A stretch of 64,000 nucleotides of DNA from Daedaleopsis sinensis. Taxonomy: Eukaryota; Basidiomycota; Agaricomycetes; Polyporales; Polyporaceae. Position 1 is the first letter of the stretch. Every line of letters begins with the position of its first letter. The stretch is from NCBI GenBank assembly GCA_033807695.1, contig CM066310.1:2914001-2978000 (forward strand). Direction: 5' to 3'. Both the position numbers and the translations under genes were made by a program. The notes below the pieces were generated by a model. It was not told where the DNA came from. It made no database searches and worked only from the letters and a program-made list of their open reading frames with translations. Of this stretch, positions 24,201-34,200 are shown piece after piece.

Positions 24201-26570
24201 CTCGGAAATGCATCGTTGGTCGTTGACGCGCTCACGCAGGATGTCGGTAAACACAATGGCGAGCAACTTGACGACGCAAGTCAGAGGTTTCGCACAGATC
24301 TCCGCGGCAGCCATGGACGGCGACTTCAGTCGATTCATTACCGTCGAAGCGAGCGGTGAGATGGACTCGTTGAAGACGCAGATCAACCAGATGGTGTCGA
24401 ACCTGCGCGACAGTATCCAGAAGAACACGGCGGCCAGGGAGGCGGCCGAGTTGGCAAACAGGAGTAAGTCGGAGTTCTTGGCGAACATGTCTCACGAAAT
24501 TCGGTATGTCGTCTCATCATTAGGACGATGTTGCGAGTGCTGAGCCCCGGATGCATAGAACGCCGATGAACGGTATCATCGGTATGACGGAGCTCACGCT
24601 GGACAGCGACCTCAACCGGTCGCAGCGCGAGAACTTGCTCTTAGTCCACAGCTTGGCCCGCTCCTTATTACTGATCATCGATGATATCTTGGATATTTCG
24701 AAGAGTATGTGTCATTTCCGCCCTTTCGCTCAAGGGCTTGACTAACTGGTCAAACTCGAGAACAGTTGAAGCCGGTCGTATGACGATGGAACAGGTTTCC
24801 TACTCGATCCGCCAGACAGTGTTTGGTATCCTCAAGACCTTAGTCGTCCGGGCGTCGCAGAACCAGCTCGACCTCACCTACGATGTCGACCCCGATATCC
24901 CAGACCAGCTCATCGGTGACTCGCTCAGGTTGCGTCAGGTCATCACCAACTTGGTCGGCAACGCGATCAAGTTCACGCCTTCGAAGGTTACCCGCAAGGG
25001 CCATGTCGCTCTCAGCTGCAGACTGCTCGCAAAAGACGACATGCACGTCACGCTCGAGTTCTGCGTGTCCGACACCGGTATCGGTATCGCGAAGGACAAG
25101 TTGACGATGATCTTCGACACCTTCTGTCAAGCAGATGGCTCTACGACTCGTGTAAGTGCTCTTCGCCGCACGACCGGTCGCAGTGATGCTCATTCTCCTG
25201 TTAGGAATACGGTGGCACTGGCCTCGGGTTATCTATATCGAAGCGTCTCGTGACGCTTATGCTGGGTAACATGTGGGTCGAGTCCGAGGTCGCGAACGGA
25301 TCCAAGTTCTTCTTCACGATTACGTCGCAAATCAGCCCTCTCTCTATGGAGGCGGCGCTGGGGAAGATGCAGCCCTTCCAGAAGCGAAGCATCCTGTTTG
25401 TCGACACATTCTTCGACCGCACCGGAGTCGTGCAGCACATCCTCGAGCTTGGGCTCAGGCCGTATGTCGTACATTCTGTCGCAGAGGTTGCAGACAAGAC
25501 GACGTGCCCGCATATCGACACCATCGTGGTGGACTCTTTGAGCGTGGTACGTGTCTACTCGCATGACGTACGGGTTCTTGCTGATTAGGACACTGTAGAC
25601 CGAGAACCTGCGCGAGCACGAGCACCTACGGTATATCCCCATTGTGCTCCTATCACCGGTACGCACCCACATCCCACTGCATACCACAATATGTCCTGAT
25701 CGCGTCACACTCATCCAGGAATCAAGCCCGCGCCTGAATCGTAAGTGCTCACCGCCCTAATGCCTCGTGGCTGGACACGCTGCTAACTCATGCCACAGTC
25801 AAGTGGTGCCTGGACAACGGCATTTCCTCGCAGATCACGACCCCGGTGTCGGAGCAGGACCTCGCATCTGCGCTCATCTCGGCGTTAGAGTCGAACACGG
25901 TCACTCCCGTCGTGGCCGAGAACGACGTGCCTTACGACATCCTGATCGCCGAGGACAACTTGGTGAACCAGAAGCTGGCCGTGAAGATCCTGGAGAAGTA
26001 TGGCCACCAGGTCGAGATCGCGGAGAACGGCCAGCTTGCCGTCGACGCGTTCAAGGCCCGGGTGCAGAGGAACCGGCCGTTCGATGTCATCCTCGTACGT
26101 CTAGACCCTTCTCGTGCTGAACTGTTGCGGACACTGAACCGGCGCGCTCTAGATGGATGTGTCTATGCCATTCATGGGCGGTATGGAGGCGACCGAGCTC
26201 ATTCGTACGTACGAGCAGACGCATGGTCTGGAGCCTACCCCCATCATCGCGCTAACGGCGCACGCAAGTACGTCTCCTCGATGCTCGTCTTTGTTCTCGA
26301 CAGTGCTGACCTGATTTGCTTGCAGTGATTGGTGATCGTGAGAGGTGTTTGCAGGCAGGCATGGACGATCACATCACGAGTGAGCATCTTCTTCTTCCGC
26401 ACTTGAGAGCAGGTTCTGATACCTTCGTGTCCACAGAGCCGTTGAGGAGGAGCGATCTCATGAACTCGATCAACAAGCTTGCTGGCGAGAGGAAGATGGC
26501 GCTGGCACGAAGCCGTGTGCAGCACCGATCGACATTCCCCATGCAGACCCTCCTGCGCGAGTTCCGGTGA
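21263..26570 (+). CDS. Group III hybrid histidine kinase (Nik1/Os-1 type)
   Basis: Cytosolic osmosensing kinase upstream of the HOG pathway and the known target route of phenylpyrrole fungicides. 18 exons: 21263-22183, 22247-22311, 22455-22794, 22853-23134, 23197-23451, 23515-23826, 23880-23915, 23971-24185, 24240-24503, 24559-24704, 24766-25151, 25205-25546, 25599-25658, 25719-25740, 25799-26094, 26153-26267, 26326-26379, 26437-26570; 1414 residues. After a ~255-residue N-terminus come seven tandem HAMP units, each with a GDL/GDF motif and most with GGQA. The HisKA motif SHEIRTPMNG has the phospho-acceptor His near 894, split after EIR by an intron. The ATPase has N, D-G-I-G and GGTGLGLS boxes. 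The receiver has the phospho-acceptor Asp near 1316 (MDVSMP) and a C-terminal KP. No membrane segment, as usual for the group. Confidence 0.96.
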
Positions 26571-27139
26571 CGGTGACTGCTGTGCGCCCTCCCCTTTACA
26601 TTGTCCTTATTGGCGGCACCTCTCGCATGACCCTTTCCCCGTCCTTTGCCGCCTTTGTGTTATTGCGACTACGAATTGACTGTGCATGTATTACCACCAT
26701 CTGCTGTGTTTCTCTCTCCGTCTCTTCATCTCTCTCTCTCCATCTCTCCCTCTCTCTCTGCTTGCGTCTCAATGTCTCACTCATGAAGCATTTTCACGCC
26801 TCCTGTTGCCCGCTCGCATCTGCCCTTGTATCGTTTTCTACCCACGCACAGACACGCGCCATACATATGTTAATGTTCATCGCACATTCTTCGTGGACTC
26901 CGCCCGGGATGGGTCCGAGGTAAATTTGTGTTATTCTACTTGTAGGTACTCGCTAGTACAATTGTACGCATTGCCCATCCTGTCAGTGTGATTTTGAGAA
27001 CAACGCGCTCGAGGTCGCGTCGCTCGATTCGCACAACTGTCCTGTCCTCCGGCGCCTTTTCGGGCTTCAATACCTCTCATCCTTCCCACTACGTCCACGG
27101 TTCAGGTCGTCCTCATCGTTCCTTTCGAGCCGCGGCCTA
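26571..27139. other. Intergenic between the kinase and GPI8
   Basis: No gene. A pyrimidine-rich run dominated by TCTCTC occurs at about 26700-26760, in the likely 3' region of the kinase gene. The remainder is the GPI8 promoter. Confidence 0.5.
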
Positions 27140-29006
27140 ATGCTGAACTTGTTCAAGCTCCCCCAACTCCTGCTTGTCCTATGCCTCGCTTTCATTCAAA
27201 CCCCTAGGACGCACGCGTCTGAGCCAGTAGCTGAATTCTTCGGAAGACATGCATCGTCGCACACCAACAACTGGGCGGTGTTAGTTTGCGCATCGCGATA
27301 TTGGTTCAACTACAGAGTGCGTGCAAACTCTGCGATCAGAACTATCGAGGACGTGGGCTGAAAGTGGATGTGTGCAGCACATGGCGAACGCGCTCGGGAT
27401 GTGAGTAACGTCCACCTTTCCACGTCTTTCTGCAGTGCTGGCGGCTGTATGTGTGCTCGGAGGACTCGGGCGGGCACAATGCGGTTCTGAACGCGTCTTG
27501 GCCGGCAGGTATCGCACCGTCAAGCGACTCGGAATCCCCGACTCGAACATCATCCTCATGCTCGCGGACGACGCAGCGTGTAACCCGCGTAACAAGTTCC
27601 CCGGGTGCGTGTATGCGAACCCAGGTCGCGGGCTCGACCTGTACGGAGACAACATCGAGGTGGACTATCGCGGGAACGAGGTGACGGTGGAGAACTTCCT
27701 GCGGGTCCTCACAGGTGTGTCACTGTCCACATCTCCGTCAGTTGCCTCTCCCCGTGCCAACGCACGACATCAGGCCGTCACGATCCGTCAGTCCCGCGTT
27801 CGAAGCGCCTCCTGACGGACGACCGCTCGAACGTGTTCATCTTCATGGCAGGCCACGGCGGGAACGAGTTCCTGAAGTTCCAGGACAACGAGGAGATCAG
27901 CGCGGTCGACATCGCGACCGCCGTCGCGCAGATGTGGGAAAAGAAACGGTGCGCCCACACCGTGCACGCCGTTGCTGCTGCCAGAACAGAGGCTAACAGA
28001 CGGATGGACGAGCAGATACAACGAGCTGTTCTTCATGATCGACACTTGCCAGGCCAACACCATGTATTCCCACTTCTACACTCCGAACGTGCTCGCGACC
28101 GGCTCGTCGGTCATCCACGAGAACTCGTACTCGGTATGCATCCGGTTCGTTCGTGTGTGTGCTGTAATCCGACTGACCGCGTCCTGCGCCGCAGTACGAG
28201 AACGATTACGACCTCGGCGTTGCGGTCATCGACAGCTACACGCACTACATCCTCGAATTTCTTGAGGGCGTCAATAAGACCAGCCAGACAACCATGCAAG
28301 ACCTCGTACGTGCTCGTTTTCGATGTTGTGTGCTATGTTCTCGCTAGTGCTTTCGAGTCAGGTCAAGTTGGGTTGTAACCGCCTCTCGGCTCTGACTTGG
28401 CTCATGACCCGACTTGACGGGTCATAAAACTGGACACTCGAGCTTCAAAGCACGATACGACTTCAGTCAGGTTATCAGTGACGAACTGCAATCGGTCAAA
28501 ATAGTGGTGTGAGGTCAACTCAGATCGCAAGTCAGGTCATACACCCGGTTCACGACCAGACATGTAACCTGACTTGAAAGCACTGGAACTTCTTTCTGTT
28601 CGCAGCCAGCTAAACTCCCGCCCAGTTCGATGCGTACGACCCAGTCAAGATCCGCTCCCACCCGGGTGTCCGCTCTGACCTCTTCCGCCGCCCGGTGCGC
28701 GACGCACTCGTCACGGACTTCTTCGGGGGCGTCGCGCAGGCGGAAGTGCTTCCCCCCCTGTACGACACGAAGGCGTACAGCGTCCCTTCCGACGCCTCCG
28801 CGGCCTCTGACGTGCCGTTCCGCGTGCACGAAGAAGAGAGCAATGCGACCGAGGTGGAGGCCGCTGGGGATTGGGACGGACAGGCGTTCGCGAACACTGT
28901 CCCACAGACGGAGGTGGGCGGTCCCCTCGCGAGGAAAGTTCGGACTTGGCTCTCGAGCGTCGGCGTACTTGCGCTGGCCGGTTGGGTCGTTTCGCGCCGA
29001 AGGTAG
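27140..29006 (+). CDS. GPI8: GPI-anchor transamidase catalytic subunit (Gpi8/PIG-K)
   Basis: Cysteine protease of the C13 family that cleaves the C-terminal signal of proproteins and transfers them to GPI anchors in the ER lumen. Exons 27140-27316, 27378-27400, 27509-27714, 27774-27948, 28016-28133, 28195-28305 and 28626-29006 give 396 residues, normal for the family. There is an N-terminal signal peptide ([11 protein letters not shown]), then [19 protein letters not shown], catalytic His near 163 in AGHGGNE and catalytic Cys near 205 in MIDTCQANT; both positions agree with those of the yeast enzyme. The C-terminus has a short hydrophobic segment ([11 protein letters not shown]) before a basic tail, as expected for a type I ER protein. 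Intron 6 is 320 bases, several times larger than the others, because of an inserted repeat. A degraded partial copy lies at 5240-5700. Confidence 0.96.
28344..28586. mobile_element. MITE-like inverted-repeat element inside GPI8 intron 6
   Basis: The left end CTAGTGCTTTCGAGTCAGGT matches the reverse complement of the right end, CCAGTGCTTTCAAGTCAGGT, at 18 of 20 positions; further short inverted GACTTGA/TCAAGTC motifs lie inside. It is about 243 bases, without a reading frame, and accounts for most of the unusual intron length. No clear target-site duplication was seen. Confidence 0.6.
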
Positions 29007-29108
29007 TCTATGTTACATGCATGTATCGGGTTCATGCTGTCTGGCTCTCTTTGCAGTTGGGCTTGTCGTAAGGTTTGCTTTCGGCTCAACTGCTGCGAGC
29101 TTCCCAAG

Positions 29109-30391
29109 TCAATTCTCCAGATCGTCGTCCACCTGCTCGGACCCCTCGAGGCTCGAGCTGAGCCCGGTATCGACCTCGACGAACTCGGCTTGGGGGGCGT
29201 ACTTCTGCATGACGGCCTCGCCGAAGTCGATGCGGCAGATGAAGGCATGGGTCGCCACAATGAACAGCGTAGGTTTCTTGATATACTTTTGCTCTATCGG
29301 AGGGCTGCCAAACACCGCAGGAAAATGTCAGTGGCCCCCATTAACTTGTAACCCTTGAAGCATAAAGTAGTCATAGGATGGTGATGGAGGGGAGATAGAG
29401 AGATTGAACGCGCAGGTACGTGCCTTTCTGGTCCTCGAGGCCTCCAGGTTGACGTTCCTGATGTACACCTTATACTTGTAGAAGCTCGTCGCGGATTGGA
29501 GGCCGTTCTGCGGGAGCTTCTCGCGCATCGTGGTGTACTCCTGCCCGTCGACGGTGGGCCGCACCAGTCTCAGGCTCAGCGCTCGGGCTCAAGTCACAGT
29601 GCGTGTGGCGGGTGTATGCGCAGTGGTGTGCTCACATGCTGCCATTCACAACACGCGCCCCGGCTTGCGGTCGCCCTCGATCCACTCCTGCGCCCTGCCC
29701 ACAGGACACAACCACTCGAGCCACGTCTCGCCCTTGCCTGTGTAGAGCAGGGTCCTGTCCCCGGTCAGCGAGAGGTTCGGAGATAGGAGTAGGCTTGACG
29801 ACCCACGTTCGTGCGTCGCCTTCGTTGAAGAAGACCCAGTAGCCGTAGACGTCGCTCCCGACGAGCTGCTTGAAACGCGTTGAGGGTCTCGTCGAGGTCG
29901 AAGGGCTTGGGCCCGGGAACGATATACGAGAGCGAAATCCACACGAAGCCGGCGAAGCGGGTCCTGGGAGTCGTACGCAATGCCAGCCGAGAGGAGAGAC
30001 GAGCCCCTGCGGTGCGTGAGCATATCTCTCGAGTCTCTTGCCTCTTCGATGACATGCAGGCTGCCAGGGCGGTGCAGACGTACCAGTCATGTCCGATGCC
30101 GACGACGACCTCGGGCCTCTCGGCGTCGAGCACGCCCATGAGGTCCCGCGCCTGGAGTTTCGCGGAACTCCTCGTAGTTAGTCGGCTTGGACGTCACGCT
30201 GTAGCCGAGCGTGTCGGGGACGAGGAGGCCGTACCCTTCCGGGCTGAGGTTGGTGACCTGGCGGGACCAGTCGAAGGAGCCCGAGGGGAAGCCGTGGATG
30301 AATAAGAGGGCAGGCTTCCCGGGAGCGGGGGGCGGGGGGGCATGGTGTAGCCGCGGCTGACCTTCACGTCTTTGTAGTTGGAGGGGCCCAT
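29109..30391 (-). pseudogene. Epoxide hydrolase pseudogene
   Basis: Collinear with the intact gene at 3864-5195. It opens with a start and SNYKDVKVSRGYT, then loses frame near 30345 in a C-rich run. It resumes in another frame (HGFPSGSFDW) and loses frame again near 30160, where two bases are missing after the EEFR codons. The nucleophile segment GHDW is still recognisable, but the catalytic His motif TGHW has become TGLSS and the C-terminus stops early after DDDLEN. It lies tail-to-tail with GPI8 and is divergent from ANK2, as in the left arm. Confidence 0.9.
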
Positions 30392-31099
30392 GGGAGTGGC
30401 TAGCGGGGACGTGCAGGAGGAACATCTGAGGAGAATGGAAGCCGGCCAGCGTAAGTCGCATCAATAACGACGTTATCATACCTTCATACTCATAGGTCGG
30501 TATACGGTTACGCGACGGCTCGAAGACCTCCGCTGTGTGTAACAATTCGTTTACTTGCCTGCGGCATGTACTCTGACTTCACGATTTGTGGTAGTATTGA
30601 TCAGCTACCCCTCTCCACTACCTTTATTCCCGTTCCTATAATGCAAGGCACCCTGCCTCCGGATCCGCTACCGCCGCCTCAACAATCGAGATGCATATGT
30701 GCAAAAAAGCCGCGTTGCCACTCGTTGTCAGTACTAGTGTATGTACTTCTCCGTACGTGTCCTCAGCGAAAACCTCGATAATCGACTAGTACCCGGCCAT
30801 CGACGGTGTATTCTGGCATGATCAACAGATTAAATCGCGGCTGGAGACCGATCAGATAATACCCGCCTTGTGCACCTACGAGGCTATGACGGTCGACTCA
30901 TGACCTCCGCCCCAAGACTGAAATGGCAATTCCCGCCGGGCGGCCGTTGTTTTGGCGCCTGATATATCCCACGCAACCCGAGCATGTCCACCGCCTCGAG
31001 GTTCTCGCTTCAACAATGTGCACTGCATACTTACATAGACTTACATGCACGATGCCTCGGCGACGTCCATATCGGTCCGTCGATCGTGGCGCAGCATAC

Positions 31100-31108
31100 T
31101 ATATAATA
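31100..31108 (+). promoter_or_regulatory. TATA box of ANK2
   Basis: TATATAATA about 110 bases upstream of the ANK2 start codon, matching the position of TATA-like stretches before ANK1 and ANK3. The upstream region 30480-31209 is shared with ANK3. Confidence 0.5.
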
Positions 31109-31209
31109 ACCGAGTTCTTCCTGGCAAATGCCCCTCATCGTCGGTCCTCCGCTGACGACCCTCCAGACTCTCCTGTACCCACGGAAATATTACTCCTTGT
31201 CATCGTCTC

Positions 31210-34200
31210 ATGTCTCAGACCCCCGAGGCGCAAGCCTTCCTCGCCCGCATCGCCCAGCTCCCACCTGGGCCCGGTGCTGCGGACCTCTTGACGCAAGTCC
31301 TTCAGCCTTCGTTGGATGACGAGGCGGATCTTCGAAAACTGTGGGCCACGGACAAGGACAACACCCGCCTTCGTGACCCCCACGTCGGGCTCATCGACGT
31401 CTTCAATGCCCCCGACTCCATCCGCACGACTCGTGCCCGCGTCGTTAACGACGAGACCGACCTTTCCACTCGCTACATCTTTCCGCTGGATGAGAAGCGT
31501 CGTCGCAAGGAGGGCGTGCCGTCCATGGTCTCGGACTTGGACACCTTCAAAAAGAACTGGGCCCTCTTCACCGAGGGGTCTCTCTCGCAGCTCACGGACT
31601 GGAGCAACGTCGTCGCCGCGGGTGGATCTGTGCAGGCCTGCCTCGCTCCCGTTCCCGAGTTCGCAAAGGCTTCGAGGCGCGCCATGCGCAAGTATTTCCA
31701 CAACAAGGCCTTCCCGACGTCGGATGTCGACCTCTTCCTCTACGGCCTTACCCCAGAGCAGGCCGAAGCGAAGATGCAGATGATCTACGAGGCCGTACGC
31801 GATTCCGTCCCCTGGGACGTGACTTGCGTCCGCACAAAGCACACCGTCTCCATTCACTCGCAGTTCCCATACCGCTCCGTCCAGATCGTCTTGCGTCTCT
31901 ATAGCTCCCCCGCCGAGATATTGACGGGCTTCGACGTGGACGCTCCGTGCTGTGCGTTCGACGGAGAGCGCGTGTGGGCCAACCCGCGGGCTGTCGTCGC
32001 GATGATGCGCCAGTGCAACACCGTGGACATGACGCGTCGCTCGCCGTCGTACGAGGTCCGGCTGACAAAGTACTCGATACGCGACTTCGAGGTCTACGTG
32101 CCCTCTCTCCGTCGCGATGATATCGATCCAACCGTACGTGCACGATATATATACAGCTCACCTGCATACTAAGATGTCCCTTTAGATCTTCGAGCGGTCC
32201 ATCCAGCGTGTCCAGGGACTCGCTCGCCTCCTTGTGCTCGAGCGGTTCCTCGATGCCGACAGTAGGCAGAGATACTTGATCGATCGTCGCAAGCTTCGCG
32301 CGCGCCCGGTGGCATTCGACGCTCACTCCCGTAACACGGTGAAGTACAAGGGAGATCTGAAGGCTACCATGGACATCGGCGGCCTGCAGATGAACGACTA
32401 TGACGTCGTGTCTCTGCATATCCCGTACGGACCTGGATGGGACGCTCGCCGAATCGACAGGCTGGTGTACCAGACCGTGAGTTTCACGATCTCCTTCTAT
32501 TCCGCATCCGCTCACGCTTTCATAATAGGACCTAGGAATGAATTGTGCGTCTTTGCATACCGCTCTTTGAGGAGCATTCTGTACTAACTGTTTTCTAGCT
32601 CCGTATAACCCCAAGAACAAAGGCCGCCGTCTCCATCGTCACCCCGCCTTTTTCGGCACGTTGTCCGAATGCCTTGAGGACTGCTGTGAGTTCTGTCCCG
32701 CACCGAAGGACGACGACGAGGAGAAGCTGCAAGTAGAGGAAGACGAGTCCTATGTGCGCGGCCGCATCCAGTAAGTCCACGGCACGCCGCCCCGAAAGTA
32801 AGCATATGCTGACGGACCGACAGATTCATCGAACAAGATCCCGGCCGGCAAAGCATCTCCGGCAGCTTCAACCCGATCGACGAGGGCGAGTGGGCCGAGC
32901 ACGCGTATATGGGCCCCACCGAGAAGCTGTTCAGCGCGATCGTCCTCGGGGACCGCGTCGAGGTCAAGCAGATCGTCTCTGCGGACGGCTTCGACATCAA
33001 CCGCCGCGACCATGTCGGGCGCACGCCGCTGCAGATCGCGATCCTGGCGAAGGAGGTCGACATCGCGTGCGACCTCATCGATGCAGGGGCGCGCATGACC
33101 TCTCGCCTGGTGGACGGCCGCACTGCTCTCCATTTGGCCGCGCAGCTGGACCTCCCGACACTCGTCCGGAAGCTTCTAGAGCGGAGTGCGATCAACGCCG
33201 AGAAGGCGGCGGCGGAGGCAGGCAAGGAAGCGGAAGATAAAGATGAAGACCAGATGGACGTGGACGATGAGGCCGGGGCCGCTGACGAAGACGATGGAGA
33301 CGACGAGGGCGATGACGAGGACGATGAAGATGAAGACGACGAAGACGACGAGGACGATGAAGATGACGAGGGCGAGGGCGGAAAGAAGAAGGAACAGGAC
33401 AAGAAGCAAGATGCCGACCAGATCCCTGAAGATAACGCGGACGAACCAGACGTGTTCAACGTGAATCTGCCGGACTGGGACTACGCACTGACACCGATCC
33501 AATACGCCATCATATTTGGCTCCCTCGGCGCCGTCGACGAGCTCATCGCAGGCGGAGCCGACGCGACGCTGGTAACCACCAAGTGGGAGGGCTGGCTCAA
33601 ACGCTCGTTCCACCCGCTCACCCTCACCGCGCTCACCGAGGACGCCGGCGTTGCCGCGGAGATGGTCAAGAAGCTCGTCGCCGCTGGGGCAACGTCTTCG
33701 CAAGCCGGAGATAATCTGTTCACTATCTTCCACAGGATCGTGTGTGTGCGGAAACCTGAGCTGGTGGAGGCGTTCCTCAGTCACGACGCGAATGCGACGG
33801 CGGTAATCGACTCGCCCCACGTCATTTCTAGCACCCAAGTGACGTTGCCCGTCGTGTCCGCGATCTGCAGCAATCAGCTCGCGACGCTAGCGATCCTGCT
33901 CGCATATGGAGCGAAGCTGACGTTCACGGAGGAACAGCACAGCCGCGTCTTGGAGCTGAGGTGAGCCGGAGTCGCGCACGTCCCGCCCTAAAATGCGGCT
34001 ATCGCTGACTGACTTTGCGCGCAGGAAGAGCAGCGGACAGACAAACGAATGGATGCTGAGCTACGCCAAGTGGCAGCACCTGGTCTTCTGGCCGGTTGAG
34101 ACCGCCATCATCCACTTCACAGATGCGATAGACCTGCTCGTCAAGGCCGGTGCCGATTTCAACATGGGGATCCACACCGCATACGTCATTGAAACGGATG

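Larger units (their letters stand above)
27543..32640 (+). repeat. Inverted segmental duplication, right arm (GPI8 / epoxide hydrolase pseudogene / ANK2)
   Basis: Counterpart of bases 1-5700 in reverse orientation. GPI8 extends intact beyond the duplicated part, so this arm looks like the ancestral location and the left arm the copy, at least for the GPI8 end. Only the portion of ANK2 equivalent to the visible part of ANK1 is counted; the duplication may extend further. Confidence 0.8.

Noticed and set aside
26700..26760. TCTCTC-rich run as a microsatellite of interest
   Set aside because: Imperfect pyrimidine-rich stretch in a probable 3' region; common in fungal genomes.
33176..33838. Long antisense frame (220 codons) opposite ANK2 exon 5
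   Set aside because: It is the complement of the Asp/Glu codon tract, giving Val/Ile/Phe/Leu runs; it disappears in the matching part of ANK3.
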